From Natronorubrum sediminis (GTDB lineage: Archaea; Halobacteriota; Halobacteria; Halobacteriales; Natrialbaceae): a DNA stretch of 64,000 nucleotides. Below are positions 17,714-26,857 of this stretch, in pieces. Within the stretch, counting starts at the first letter, position 1. Each line of letters begins with the position of its first letter. Below the pieces are notes generated by a model. It was not told where the DNA came from and did no database searches. It saw nothing but the letters and a program-made list of their open reading frames with translations. The position numbers and the translations under genes are program-made. The stretch covers positions 230,748-294,747 of the forward strand of contig NZ_FNWL01000002.1 in assembly GCF_900108095.1 (NCBI RefSeq). The letters run 5' to 3'.

Positions 17714-18037
17714 GTGACCGACGAAGCCACATCGCCGCAGGGACCCGACGCCGACGAATCGCTCGAGGGCCGCCTCGAGCACCTCCACCGACACCTCGCA
17801 GCTACCGCCGAGTTGCCAGTCGATCGGGACGCCTCCCGCTGGCTCGGAGAAGCCGACGCGATCGCTCGAGACGTCGCAACGACCGATCTCGAACGCTCCG
17901 TCGTCGACGAACGCGTCGGGAAGATCGAGACACTGCTTGCGGAAGTCGACGAGACCGGCCACGAGGAGGCGGACGAACACCTCGAGGCGGCACGCCAAAT
18001 CTGTGTGACAGTTCAAAACAGCGATTTCGACGCCTGA
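17714..18037 (+). CDS. Small helical conserved hypothetical protein
   Basis: 107 residues starting at GTG 17714. It is acidic and helical (L-E-G-R-L-E-H-L-H-R-H-L-A-A, then G-E-A-D-A-I-A-R-D-V-A-T-T-D-L-E-R and V-G-K-I-E-T-L-L-A-E-V-D-E-T), probably a helical bundle. The tail carries a single Cys. Its position 39 bp after the M48 protease gene and 71 bp before the LLM oxidoreductase suggests co-transcription. No function is known to me. Confidence 0.65.
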   Translation: MTDEATSPQGPDADESLEGRLEHLHRHLAATAELPVDRDASRWLGEADAIARDVATTDLERSVVDERVGKIETLLAEVDETGHEEADEHLEAARQICVTVQNSDFDA

Positions 18038-18108
18038 GACAACCGTCCGTTCGTGAGGTGACCGTTCGGTCGCGGCGCTCGGTTCAGTTATCGTGAACGC
18101 TGAAGTTT

Positions 18109-19188
18109 ATGGGAGTGGCTGACGCGGTAGGTGATGATGGCACACACTCGAGCGATTCGAGAGACGCGGAGGGCAGACCGGTGAACGCCGAACTAGACCT
18201 GCTGGTGCGACTGAACGACTACGAACGCCCGCAAGGAGTGGCCGAGCGCGCCGTTCAGGCGGAGGAACTCGGCTTCGATCGGATCACCGTTGGCGAGACG
18301 ACGGGCTGGAACATCGTCCCGGTACTGACGCTCGCGGCCGACCGCACCGAGGAGTTGGGGATCACGAACGACGTCATCTCGCCCTATGGACGGTCGCCGG
18401 CGATGCTCGCACAGACTGCACTCGCATTGCACGAAGCCTCCGACGGCAGATTCCGGCTCGGGCTCGGTCCGAGTTCGCCCGCGATCACCGAACGCTGGCA
18501 CGGCCTCGAGTTCGACCGCCCGCTCCGACGAACGCGCGAGACCATCGAGGTTATCCGCGCCGTCTACGAAAACGGCTCGCCGGCGTACGAGGGCGAGATT
18601 TTCGACATCGCCGGACTCAACTACGAACGCGAGATTCCCGAGAACCCGCCCGAAATCGATCTCGGAACCCTCGGCCCGAAGGCGACCGAGATGGCCGGCC
18701 GCTTCGGCGACGGCTGGGCACCGCAGTTGTTCACGGAAGACGGCCTCGAGACGAGACTCGAGGACTTAGCGCGCGGCGCCGAACTCGGCGACAAGACGCT
18801 CGAGGACCTGCGCGTCGCGCCGATCATTCGTGGCGTCGCGAGCGAAGACCGCGAGGTCGCCCGCGAGAAGGCGCGAGGAACGATCGCGTTCATGCTCGGC
18901 GCGTACGGTCCCTACTACGGCAACTCGGTCGCCAAGCAGGGCTACTCGGATATCGTCGAGGAGATCCGTGCGGCCTGGCAGGATCGCGATACCGACGCGA
19001 TGGCCGCCGCGTTGCCCGATGAACTGCTCGACGAACTGGCCCCTGCGGGGACGCCCGACGAGGTCCGTGAGTGGGTCGAATCCTACGCGGAAATCGAGGG
19101 CGTCGACGCCGTCCGAATTGGGTTCGTCAACGAGCTGAGCGACGAGGAAAAGGAGACGACAATGGAAGCGGTTGCGGACCTCGTCTAA
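18109..19188 (+). CDS. LLM-class (luciferase-like) F420-dependent oxidoreductase
   Basis: 359-residue TIM-barrel enzyme of the bacterial-luciferase-like superfamily; its members relate to methylene-H4MPT reductase (Mer) and use coenzyme F420. Features are A-E-E-L-G-F-D-R-I-T-V-G-E, the F420-binding-type loop R-L-G-L-G-P-S-S-P and the L-G-P-K-A-T-E-M-A-G-R-F-G-D-G-W segment. The substrate is not identifiable; Mer function would need alignment with known Mer. The start is uncertain: ATG 18109 adds about 24 low-complexity residues, and GTG 18181 would place the start directly before the conserved N-A-E-L-D-L-L-V. Confidence 0.85.
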   Translation: MGVADAVGDDGTHSSDSRDAEGRPVNAELDLLVRLNDYERPQGVAERAVQAEELGFDRITVGETTGWNIVPVLTLAADRTEELGITNDVISPYGRSPAMLAQTALALHEASDGRFRLGLGPSSPAITERWHGLEFDRPLRRTRETIEVIRAVYENGSPAYEGEIFDIAGLNYEREIPENPPEIDLGTLGPKATEMAGRFGDGWAPQLFTEDGLETRLEDLARGAELGDKTLEDLRVAPIIRGVASEDREVAREKARGTIAFMLGAYGPYYGNSVAKQGYSDIVEEIRAAWQDRDTDAMAAALPDELLDELAPAGTPDEVREWVESYAEIEGVDAVRIGFVNELSDEEKETTMEAVADLV

Positions 19189-19253
19189 GCCGGCGCGACC
19201 GCGATTCGACTCGAATCCGTTTTTCGAACCCGACGGTCCACAGCGACCGCGCC

Positions 19254-19511
19254 TCAGCCCTCGCCTTCGGACTGATACGGCTCGCCCACGGCGTGGCGCG
19301 GCAGGAGGTTGAACACCTCGTTCTCGAGGTCGTCCATCGATTCGAAGCGGTCGCCGCTGGACTCGGCGACGATCTCGCTGAGGTTCTCCTCACCTTCGGA
19401 AAGTACCAGCGTCACGTCTTCGCACCCGTCGATAGCGTCCTCCCGTGAGATCGGATACTCGAGGTCTTTGAGGACCGTCTCGACACGATTAAGTTTGACA
19501 TCCTGCCCCAT
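19254..19511 (-). CDS. DUF5789 family protein
   Basis: 85 residues, acidic, matching the haloarchaeal DUF5789 pattern: an N-terminal V-L-K-D-L-E-Y-P-I-S-R-E-D-A helix, then V-T-L-V-L-S-E-G-E, and E-N-L-S-E-I-V later. The function of this small, widespread haloarchaeal family is unknown. Convergent with the LLM oxidoreductase (65 bp). Confidence 0.8.
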   Translation of the reverse strand: MGQDVKLNRVETVLKDLEYPISREDAIDGCEDVTLVLSEGEENLSEIVAESSGDRFESMDDLENEVFNLLPRHAVGEPYQSEGEG

Positions 19512-20079
19512 ACTTCGATGAGGCTCGGCGTCGGCTTAGCCGTATGCACCCGTCTGATTCGACGACAGTCAGGTGTCTGCGGCGACCACCATTCCGTTGC
19601 CGTGTAAAGAGGGTACCATAGAACGGTTCGCATGGCATCTCTTTCATTCACTCGGGACTGATTATCCGTATCTTGTCTGTGCTTATTGATCAGCGAACGT
19701 TCTATCAGGTTCGTGTGAGGTTCGTAGCGTCGTGTTGGATACACAGCGCATACGTGTCAATTGCTCCAGTTGGAACCCCATAGCTGGAATCATGAGAGTG
19801 TTGGTTAATCCATCGTGAATAACTGCTACAGATACCAACGTTGCTTATTTGTCCGTCTTTGTGGCTTGTGCGCGTGTCAATGAGATCTATCGTACAAGAC
19901 GCTCATCACACAGGTCACTACCAGTAGTAGAAGCATCACTAAATATCGAACAGCTTATGAGTGCCAATGAGGGCCTGCTGAACGGAGACCAGCTATAACA
20001 GATAAATATCAATGAATACACTACCTTGTGTGTCGATGTCTGACGAGGATTTATATGGGTAGGGCAGCCCTCAAGAGGT
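19512..20079. other. Gene-poor, lower-GC region left of the coiled-coil gene
   Basis: About 570 bp with visibly more A+T than the flanks and no convincing complete gene. A 60-codon open stretch on the + strand (about 19820-20000, ending in TAA) has no start codon and only partly protein-like composition; it may be the tail of a lost gene. No tRNA or insertion-sequence ends were recognised. Confidence 0.45.
20050..20056 (+). promoter_or_regulatory. TATA box of the coiled-coil gene
   Basis: TTTATAT is centred 27 bp before the ATG at 20080, a textbook haloarchaeal leaderless-promoter spacing. It supports both the gene and its start in an otherwise gene-poor segment. Confidence 0.5.
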
Positions 20080-20499
20080 ATGAGTGGCGATTCGAAGGAA
20101 TCCACGCAAGGTATCAAACAGAATCAATCCCCTGAGACGGATGGCACTTCATCTGTGACTGACACGCCCGAAACACAACCTCTGTCGATAACGCTGCCAG
20201 ACGGGAGTGAGAACGTTGCTGACGCGATCGTCACACATAGAGAGATGCTGACTGATCCCCATGAACATGGGTTGGCAACTGATGAAGACATCTCGCATCT
20301 CTCAAAAGCTATGGAAACGTTCTCGGATAGACTTGAAAAAACCACCCAACAATACGACGAGACTCAATCGCAGGTCGATGAACTCCACAATCTCGTGGAA
20401 CACCAACAGCAACAAATCAACGAACTGCAATCGGTAGTTATCTCACTCGCAGATATTCTCGGGACCGAAGCAGAGTGGACAAAGTTCAACGACACATAA
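20080..20499 (+). CDS. Coiled-coil hypothetical protein
   Basis: 139 residues. Residues 1-45 are a polar Ser/Thr/Gln-rich tail; residues ~75-125 form a heptad-patterned coiled coil (M-E-T-F-S-D-R-L-E-K-T, V-D-E-L-H-N-L-V-E-H-Q-Q-Q-Q, I-N-E-L-Q). The end W-T-K-F-N-D-T is basic/polar. It is less acidic and lower in GC than neighbouring genes. Short coiled-coil proteins of this kind are common in haloarchaeal accessory DNA, where they are sometimes labelled bZIP-like without evidence. Function unknown. Confidence 0.6.
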   Translation: MSGDSKESTQGIKQNQSPETDGTSSVTDTPETQPLSITLPDGSENVADAIVTHREMLTDPHEHGLATDEDISHLSKAMETFSDRLEKTTQQYDETQSQVDELHNLVEHQQQQINELQSVVISLADILGTEAEWTKFNDT

Positions 20500-21133
20500 G
20501 GAGCCGAGGGGACCTCTTCCGAACGTATGACAAGTCTGAAATTTAGTACCAGCAGTTGGTGACTTCCTACCGACGGACCCGAAAGAAAACCACTGCCGCT
20601 CGGTCAATCTCACAGCGTTATGGGCCTGTACTTTCGATTGGGTGAATCTGATTTGATTGAATAGGGGGTTAAACGATGTACTCGTGCTCTATATTCAGCA
20701 GGTCGATTCTGACGCTAATCCGAGAGTTGAGCAACTGCTCTGGTAACACCTTCGCCTCTACTGAGCGCGAATTTCACGTTCCTCTCTGAATAGAGCAATC
20801 GTATTTGCCACTTCTGGTACGATTCGGTGCCCGCTCGAGCGTGCGCACGTCGGTTCGTGAGCCGTGACGACAGACGAGTGATGTGTGTATCCGAATCGGC
20901 TCACATTCACGCAGATTCAGCGTTCCAATGATCGATTACGACGCGCATACTCATGGCTTCTCTCTCGAACTAGCTGTTCGTCGGTGGACATCGGATTCGG
21001 GGACGGAATCGAGTCTCGCCGAAGATGTTCGGGTAATGGGCAACTACGGGGAATGAATCGAGCGTGTCTGTGGCAAACGTTCGCACTGGTATATGTGCTG
21101 GCGTCGATTCTGTGAGGTGTATCACCCAAAGCA
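20500..21133. other. Gene-poor, lower-GC region right of the coiled-coil gene
   Basis: About 630 bp without a complete gene. On the minus strand a ~35-codon open stretch ending with a stop at 20669-20671 has protein-like composition (V-L-P-E-Q-L-L-N-S-R-I-S-V-R-I-D-L-L) but a stop lies just upstream of it, so it looks like a leftover gene end. The rest holds nothing I can name. Confidence 0.45.
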
Positions 21134-21412
21134 ATGGCGAGCCCACCCACCGAACGAGAGAGTCGCGCTGACCCGACCCGCAGCACACTCGAGGACGACG
21201 AGCGGACGCACCGAGCGCTCGAAGAACGCGTGCCGTCGCTCGCGAAGCCGATTCGGGTGACCGGCTTCTGGGGCGGCATTATTCTCCCCGTATTCTACGT
21301 TCCGTTGCTCGTGACCGGATTGTCGACATCGTTCGAGTTTTTACTCTTTCTCGGCCTCGTCGCGCTCAATCTCCTCGCGCTGTACGTCGGACGGGTTCAC
21401 AGACAGCAGTAG
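21134..21412 (+). CDS. Small two-helix membrane protein
   Basis: 92 residues. A charged N-terminal part (about 1-40, with E-R-T-H-R-A-L-E-E-R-V-P) precedes two hydrophobic segments (about 44-62 and 68-85) and a basic end (G-R-V-H-R-Q-Q). It is convergent with the EamA exporter gene (16 bp). It looks like a conserved haloarchaeal small membrane protein without known function. Confidence 0.65.
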   Translation: MASPPTERESRADPTRSTLEDDERTHRALEERVPSLAKPIRVTGFWGGIILPVFYVPLLVTGLSTSFEFLLFLGLVALNLLALYVGRVHRQQ

Positions 21413-21428
21413 TCGACGTGCTATCCCG

Positions 21429-22364
21429 TTACTCACTCGAGAATCGGCGGACGAGGTGATCGAACTCGCTTCGAATGGCCGTTCGTTTGACGAGGACGAA
21501 GCCGGCCGCGATAAATCCGAAGCCGACGACCGTGGCGGCGTCGACGACTTCGCCCAGATACAGCCAGCCGAAGAGCGCGGCGAAGACGGGGGCGACGTAG
21601 GAGACCATGTTGATCTCGACGGCACCCAACCGCTCGAGTAGGTCGAAGTATAGCAAAAAGCCGATCGCACTCGCGACCAGGGCCAGGTAGCCGAGTGCGC
21701 CGACCGCTTCGGGGTGGGTCCACGCTGTCGGCTCGAGGGGTTCGCCAAGCGCGAGACTGACGGCGTGCATGATGAGCGCGCCGCCGAGCATCGACCAGGC
21801 CTCGAGCGTTTCGATGGGGAGCGTGGCCTCGAGCGAACGGGTGACAACGCCGCCGAGGGCGAACGCGGTCGCGGCACAGAAGACCAAGAGAATCGCGACG
21901 ACGTCTGTCGTCAGCAGCTGTTCCGGATCCGGTCGTGCGACGAGACCGACGCCGACGAGTCCGAAGGCCAGTCCCACGATGCCGACGCTCGAGAGCGCAT
22001 CCGTCGGGGTGAGTACTCGAGCGAAGCCGGTGGTCAAGACGGGCGAGAGGCTTACGACGATGGCAGCCGCGGCTGCCGTCGTGTGCTGTTGTCCGACGAA
22101 CAAGAAGACGTGGTACGCCGCGATCAAGAGCGTGGCTCCGACGGCGACGAGGAGCCACTCACCGCGACGGGTCGGATACCAGTCGTCGACGGCGTAGACG
22201 GCGTAGGCGAGCATGAGCACACCGGCAATATCGTAGCGAAAGGCGGCGAACAAAACGGGTGGAAAGTGCTCGAGGCCTGCGCTGATGGCGACGAATGCGG
22301 TGCCCCAGATTCCCGCGAGGCTGATGAAGAGGAGGGCGTTCCGATATCTGCGCACACGGGACAT
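21429..22364 (-). CDS. EamA/DMT-superfamily transporter
   Basis: 311-residue integral membrane protein with about ten hydrophobic helices arranged as two EamA repeats. Typical signs are the N-terminal F-I-S-L-A-G-I-W-G-T-A-F-V-A-I helix, the G-V-G-L-V-A-R-P repeat end, and near the C-terminus V-A-P-V-F-A-A-L-F-G-W-L-Y-L-G-E followed by the final G-F-G-F-I-A-A-G-F-V-L-V helix. The family exports or imports metabolites such as amino acids; the substrate is not predictable. Confidence 0.9.
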   Translation of the reverse strand: MSRVRRYRNALLFISLAGIWGTAFVAISAGLEHFPPVLFAAFRYDIAGVLMLAYAVYAVDDWYPTRRGEWLLVAVGATLLIAAYHVFLFVGQQHTTAAAAAIVVSLSPVLTTGFARVLTPTDALSSVGIVGLAFGLVGVGLVARPDPEQLLTTDVVAILLVFCAATAFALGGVVTRSLEATLPIETLEAWSMLGGALIMHAVSLALGEPLEPTAWTHPEAVGALGYLALVASAIGFLLYFDLLERLGAVEINMVSYVAPVFAALFGWLYLGEVVDAATVVGFGFIAAGFVLVKRTAIRSEFDHLVRRFSSE

Positions 22365-22536
22365 CGACGCAGTATCGTTCTACGTGTTTCGATTCGTCCA
22401 TCTTCGTCCGTTCAGACGACGTGTGTCGTTCGCTCGTACAGACGACACCCACAGGCACCCCATTCAGGCGACGCTCACAGGAAGTGGCGACGTTCTCCAG
22501 AAGCCATCCCCTCCAATCGAGTCGAAAAGTGGCCGC

Positions 22537-22902
22537 TTACAGCGACGGCAGTTCGCGAATCTTCGGATCTTCTTCGGTCTGTTTGAACTGGGTCAACAGC
22601 GGTTTAATGTCCTCGAACCCTTCAGTGAGAACGATGTCGCCGCTGCGGAGGTCGTAGTCGATGATGTCGTAGTCAGCCAGCCGCGGCAGGTGATTGTGAA
22701 CGAGCGAGATGTAGATTTGCTGGCGGCGCGCCTCGTCGACCGTTGTTGGGTCCGCGTCGAACTTCCAGGCGGCGATGCCGTCGGTAATTTCGTCGATATT
22801 TGCACCGTGACGGTCTGTCAACTGATATAATACGTATCGTCGCTCGGGTTCCGACAGAAGCGAACAGGCGGCTTCCATCCGAGTTGTAGACGTCTCGTTC
22901 AT
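22537..22902 (-). CDS. DUF7344 regulator-like protein
   Basis: 121 residues from ATG 22902 (an upstream extension of the frame is Arg/Cys-rich and not protein-like). The DUF7344 domain covers most of it: L-L-S-E-P-E-R-R-Y-V-L-Y-Q-L, I-T-D-G-I-A-A-W-K, Q-Q-I-Y-I-S-L-V-H-N-H-L-P-R-L and D-I-I-D-Y-D. It is soluble. Third member of this family in the window. It stands alone; a 17-bp tandem repeat lies about 170 bp upstream of its start. Confidence 0.8.
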   Translation of the reverse strand: MNETSTTRMEAACSLLSEPERRYVLYQLTDRHGANIDEITDGIAAWKFDADPTTVDEARRQQIYISLVHNHLPRLADYDIIDYDLRSGDIVLTEGFEDIKPLLTQFKQTEEDPKIRELPSL

Positions 22903-23209
22903 ACCCGAGGCCAGGAACTGGTGGGTATTACACCTACGGCCAACACAGATTGGTCGACCTGCCCAACCCAACGATCGTCCAGATGCGCTATTTCGTCGGA
23001 ATCGTGCCCTATAGAGGGGAATATCGACTTACGAGGTCGAAAAATATTTCTGCGAATAATGCAGGAAATGAACTCTGTCCAACACACCGCTCTGTCCAAC
23101 ACACCGAAACTCGAGAGTGGGCACAGTGATACTCGGGATCGTTCCAATCCACGCAGACTGGACCGTTGACACAGCGACTACTCAGATCAATTGCTCGGAC
23201 CGAGACGAC
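22903..23209. other. Intergenic region with a 17-bp perfect tandem duplication
   Basis: About 307 bp between the DUF7344 gene and the ABC operon. It contains two adjacent exact copies of CTCTGTCCAACACACCG (23073-23089 and 23090-23106) and AT-rich words (AAATATTT near 23041-23049, CTATAGAGG near 23010-23018). The AT-rich words could be promoter elements for the minus-strand DUF7344 gene. No ORF of normal composition was seen. Confidence 0.5.
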
Positions 23210-24526
23210 TCACAACTGCGGGTCCGTCTCCGCGAACGGGTCGGAACCGTCGGTATAGAGGTGACACGCGACGGGGTGGTCTCCGTTCTCGAGTGTCGGT
23301 TGCTCCCGTTCGCAGACGCTTTCGTAGGCCTCGCGCAATCGAGTTGCCGCCTCGTCCCAGTTTTCGTCGGCCAGTTCGCCGAGTGCCTCGTCGACGATTC
23401 GGTCGTGTCGAGGGGGCAAATCGGTGTCGAGCAACCGCGTTCGGAGCACCTCGACGAATTCGGGGACGTTTTCCTCCGGAATCCCCCCCGAGGTGGGATC
23501 GAACTCGCCGTCGCCCCCGACGGACTCGAGGGAGATGTCCCGACGTTCGACTCGCTCGCGAAGGGTCATGATGTCGCGGTAGGTCTGCTGGTCGAGGTCG
23601 AGTTCGTCGGGCGGGATGACGTTCGGACACCGCGTTCTGAACCGGCAGCCACTGGGCGGGTCTCGCGGGGAGGGAACGTCTCCGGCGAGCGTCTCTCGGT
23701 CGCGTTCTCGTTCGTCGGTCGATGCTCGAGGTACGCTCTCGAGGAGCGCTTGCGTGTAGGGGTGTTTTGGATCCTCGAAGAGGGCCTCGACGGGGCCGAC
23801 TTCGACGATTTCGCCGAGGTACATCACGGCGACGCGGTCACAGACGTGGCGAATCACGGAGAGATCGTGACTGATCAGCAAGTAGGTGAGGTCGAACTCG
23901 TCCTGGAGGTCGTCGAGCAGGTTCAACACCTGTGCCTGCACCGAGACGTCGAGCGCCGACGTCGGTTCGTCCAGCACGATAAAGTCGGGTTCCAATGCGA
24001 GCGCACGCGCGATGCCGATGCGCTGGCGTTGGCCACCGGAGAACTCGTGTGGATACCGATCGAGTTGATCCGCAGCGAGGCCGACGCGTTCGAGCAACTC
24101 ACGAACTCGCTCGCGTCGTTCCTCGGTCGTTCCCACGCCGTGGATGTCGAGTGGTTGCCTGACGATGCTCCCGACCGTCATTCGTGGGTCGAGACTCGAG
24201 AATGGGTCCTGAAAGACGATCTGTGACTCGCTGCGAAACGCCTGGAGATCGCTTCCGGACAGTTCGGCGACTGGCTCGCCGTCGAACTCGACGTGCCCGT
24301 CCGTTGGCTCTTGTAGTCTGAGGATGGTCTCGCCCGCGGTCGACTTGCCACAGCCGGACTCGCCGACGAGCCCGAGCGTCTCACCCCGGTAGATATCGAG
24401 GCTCACACCGTCGACGGCCCGAACCGGAACCGCTTCGTCGCCGAACAGTCGGTCGACAATCGAATCGTTCTCCCAGAAGTACTTCTCGAGGTCCTCGACG
24501 CGGACGAGTGGCTCGTCGGTGCTCAT
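23210..24526 (-). CDS. dppF: Oligopeptide ABC transporter ATP-binding protein (DppF/OppF-like)
   Basis: 438-residue ATPase that would power uptake of peptides or similar solutes at the inner face of the membrane. It has Walker [10 protein letters not shown], the ABC signature [10 protein letters not shown] and Walker [12 protein letters not shown]. After the ATPase comes an OppD/F-type C-terminal domain, F-R-T-R-C-P at about residue 310 and H-P-V-A-C-H-L-Y near the end, separated by an unusually long, acidic ~110-residue insert. It is the last gene of a five-gene operon; its ATG overlaps the previous stop by 4 bp (ATGA). Confidence 0.93.
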   Translation of the reverse strand: MSTDEPLVRVEDLEKYFWENDSIVDRLFGDEAVPVRAVDGVSLDIYRGETLGLVGESGCGKSTAGETILRLQEPTDGHVEFDGEPVAELSGSDLQAFRSESQIVFQDPFSSLDPRMTVGSIVRQPLDIHGVGTTEERRERVRELLERVGLAADQLDRYPHEFSGGQRQRIGIARALALEPDFIVLDEPTSALDVSVQAQVLNLLDDLQDEFDLTYLLISHDLSVIRHVCDRVAVMYLGEIVEVGPVEALFEDPKHPYTQALLESVPRASTDERERDRETLAGDVPSPRDPPSGCRFRTRCPNVIPPDELDLDQQTYRDIMTLRERVERRDISLESVGGDGEFDPTSGGIPEENVPEFVEVLRTRLLDTDLPPRHDRIVDEALGELADENWDEAATRLREAYESVCEREQPTLENGDHPVACHLYTDGSDPFAETDPQL

Positions 24527-25839
24527 TTCGTCTCACCTCCGGACTCCTCGAGGGGCGGCTGTTCGACCGGTTGCTGGGCTTCGATCGATTCCTCCGGCCG
24601 TTCGTCCCGGGCTCCGTCCGTCGTCTCCCCGAAGTAGTCCGCCGGAAGCGCTCGTGACTCGTCGTAGGCCATCTCAGTTAGGACGCACCGTGCTGCGTGC
24701 TCGTCGCTCCCTGCGGCGTCGTACTCGGGTGGGTGCTCGAGGCACTCGTCCATCGCCTTCGGACAGCGGTCGGCGAAGTGACAGCGATCACCCATCTCGT
24801 GATCGAGTAGGCTCGGAACGTTTCCGGGGATCGGCTCGAGGCGGCCGCCGACTCCTTCCAGATCGGGAATCGATCCCAGCAGCCCCTCCGTGTAGGGGTG
24901 GACGTGGTCGTCGAAGACGTCCGTAAGGTGGCCGCGCTCGACGATTTCGCCGGCGTACATCACGCCGACTCGGTCGCACATCCGAGCCACGACGCCGAGG
25001 TTGTGCGTGATCAGCAGGATGGTCATCCCGGTCTCTTCCTGGAGTTCGTCGAGCAGATCGAGAATCTGCGCCTGAATGGTCACGTCGAGGGCCGTCGTCG
25101 GCTCGTCGGCGATCAACACGTCCGGCTCTCCGGCGAGCGCCTGGGCGATCATCGCCCGCTGGAGCATCCCGCCGGAGTACTCGTGTGGGTACTCGTCGGC
25201 CCGTTCGACCGGGTCTGGAATGCCGACTAACTCGAGCAACTCGACGGCCCGTTCGCGACTCGACTCGCTGACGTAGCGCTGGGAGGGAAGTACCGTCGAG
25301 AGGAGGAAGTTGCTCATCGAGTACTCCTCGGAACTGGTTCTGGCACGCGTCGAGCGAGGGTTTGCGCTGGCACGACGCTGAACCTCGACGGCCTCGGCGA
25401 GTTGTTCGCCGACGGTGAGACTTGGGTTGAAACTGCTCTCGGGATCCTGGAAGATCATGCTGAACGCGGACCCTCGCAGCGAGTCCCGAACCCGCTCTGG
25501 AACGGCCCGCAGGTCGACGAAGTCCCCGTCGACCGCCTCGGGGTGATCGTCGCGAACCGCCTCGGCGAGGTCCGATTCGTTGAACCAGATCTCGCCGTCG
25601 GTGATCCGTCCCGGCGACTCGATCAAGTCGACGATCGATCGCGCGGTGACGCTCTTGCCGCTGCCGCTCTCGCCGACGATACCGACGATTTCGCCGCGTT
25701 CGATTCGCAAGTCGAGATCGGAGACGGCGTTTACCTGTCCCTGTTCCGTGAAGAACCGCGTCGAGAGCCCCTCGACCCGGAGGATGTCGTCTGTACTCCA
25801 GTCGTCCGATCGCTGCGTGTCTGGTGCGTTCTCTGTCAT
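24523..25839 (-). CDS. dppD: Oligopeptide ABC transporter ATP-binding protein (DppD/OppD-like)
   Basis: 438-residue ATPase partner of the preceding entry. It has Walker [10 protein letters not shown], the signature [10 protein letters not shown] and Walker [12 protein letters not shown]. The OppD-type C-terminal Cys region is intact ([15 protein letters not shown]). An insert of about 45 residues with S-N-P-R-S-T-R-A-R lies between the Q-loop and the signature. ATG 25839 directly follows the TAA of the permease gene (TAACATG), so I prefer it to a GTG at 25851. Substrate unknown. Confidence 0.93.
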   Translation of the reverse strand: MTENAPDTQRSDDWSTDDILRVEGLSTRFFTEQGQVNAVSDLDLRIERGEIVGIVGESGSGKSVTARSIVDLIESPGRITDGEIWFNESDLAEAVRDDHPEAVDGDFVDLRAVPERVRDSLRGSAFSMIFQDPESSFNPSLTVGEQLAEAVEVQRRASANPRSTRARTSSEEYSMSNFLLSTVLPSQRYVSESSRERAVELLELVGIPDPVERADEYPHEYSGGMLQRAMIAQALAGEPDVLIADEPTTALDVTIQAQILDLLDELQEETGMTILLITHNLGVVARMCDRVGVMYAGEIVERGHLTDVFDDHVHPYTEGLLGSIPDLEGVGGRLEPIPGNVPSLLDHEMGDRCHFADRCPKAMDECLEHPPEYDAAGSDEHAARCVLTEMAYDESRALPADYFGETTDGARDERPEESIEAQQPVEQPPLEESGGETK

Positions 25840-25840
25840 G

Positions 25841-26857
25841 TTAGCCGGCACCTCCGCCCTCGCCCTCGATGTTCGGGTCGAGGGAATCCCGGAGCCAGTC
25901 GCCCAGGAGGTTGATACTGATCACGGCGAGCACGATCGCGATACCCGGCACCGTCGCGATCCACCACGCCGTCGCGAGGTAGTCTTGGCCCTGTTGAATT
26001 TCGTAGCCCCACGAGAGTGTCGTCCCCGAAAAGCCCAGGTAGGAGAGCGAACTCTCGAGGAGGATGATCGCGGCGACCTGAATCGTCGCGAGCACGATCA
26101 CCGGCGTGAGGCTGTTGGGCAGGACGTGCCTGAGCAGGATCGTCCGATTGGGCGCACCGAGGCTCTTCGCCGCCTTGACGTACTCTTCGTTGCGGATCGA
26201 CATGGCCTCGCCGCGGGCGACGCGGGCGAACCACACCCACGTGACGAGGGCGACGACGAGCGTGACGGTTCCCGGGAGAACGGCGTACTCGGGCATTCCC
26301 TCGGCGAACCCGGCCATCACGATCGGATCGGGAATGTATTGCGTGCTGGGTCCGAAGACGCCGATGAGCGCGATCGCGAGGACGAGCGACGGGAACGCGA
26401 GCATGATGTCCGCGATCCGCATCATGCCGTCGTCGATCCGACCCCCGTAGTAGCCCGAGACGAGGCCGAAGGGAACGCCGAACGCAGTCGCTAACCCCGT
26501 TCCGAGTAAGCCCACGAGGAGCGACGTTCGGGCACCGAAGAGGACCCTCGAGAACACGTCCTGTCCGATGTTGTTCGTGCCGAGGTAGTGCTCGTCGCTC
26601 GGTTCGACGGTGTAGCTCACCCGTTCCTGGCCGTCCTCACCCTCCTCCCACATGTGGGTGTCGTGCTCGACGCCCATCGGCGGGTAGGGGTTGCCGTGCT
26701 CGTCGAAGTTGCCCGTCGTGTGGGGGTTGTGCGTCGCGAGAACTGGTGCGAACAGGGCCAACAGGATGATTACGATCGCGATCGCGAGGCCGACCTTCGC
26801 GAGCAAGCTCTCGTTCCACTCCCGGCGCAGGTTCGATTTGAGTCGGTCGGGAATCAT
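25841..26857 (-). CDS. dppC: Oligopeptide ABC transporter permease (DppC/OppC-like)
   Basis: 338-residue permease with an N-terminal helix (V-G-L-A-I-A-I-V-I-I-L-L-A-L-F), a ~75-residue extracellular segment (N-P-H-T-T-G-N-F-D-E-H-G-N), then five more helices. The segment H-Y-L-G-T-N-N-I-G-Q-D-V-F-S-R is the OppC-family hallmark, and the EAA loop reads K-A-A-K-S-L-G-A-P-N-R-T. It pairs with the DppB-like permease encoded just upstream, whose stop overlaps its ATG by 4 bp. Confidence 0.93.
   Translation of the reverse strand: MIPDRLKSNLRREWNESLLAKVGLAIAIVIILLALFAPVLATHNPHTTGNFDEHGNPYPPMGVEHDTHMWEEGEDGQERVSYTVEPSDEHYLGTNNIGQDVFSRVLFGARTSLLVGLLGTGLATAFGVPFGLVSGYYGGRIDDGMMRIADIMLAFPSLVLAIALIGVFGPSTQYIPDPIVMAGFAEGMPEYAVLPGTVTLVVALVTWVWFARVARGEAMSIRNEEYVKAAKSLGAPNRTILLRHVLPNSLTPVIVLATIQVAAIILLESSLSYLGFSGTTLSWGYEIQQGQDYLATAWWIATVPGIAIVLAVISINLLGDWLRDSLDPNIEGEGGGAG

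Noticed and set aside
19820-20000. Small gene in the low-GC pocket (plus strand)
   Set aside because: The stretch has no start codon and only the last ~20 residues look like protein, so it was not listed as a CDS.
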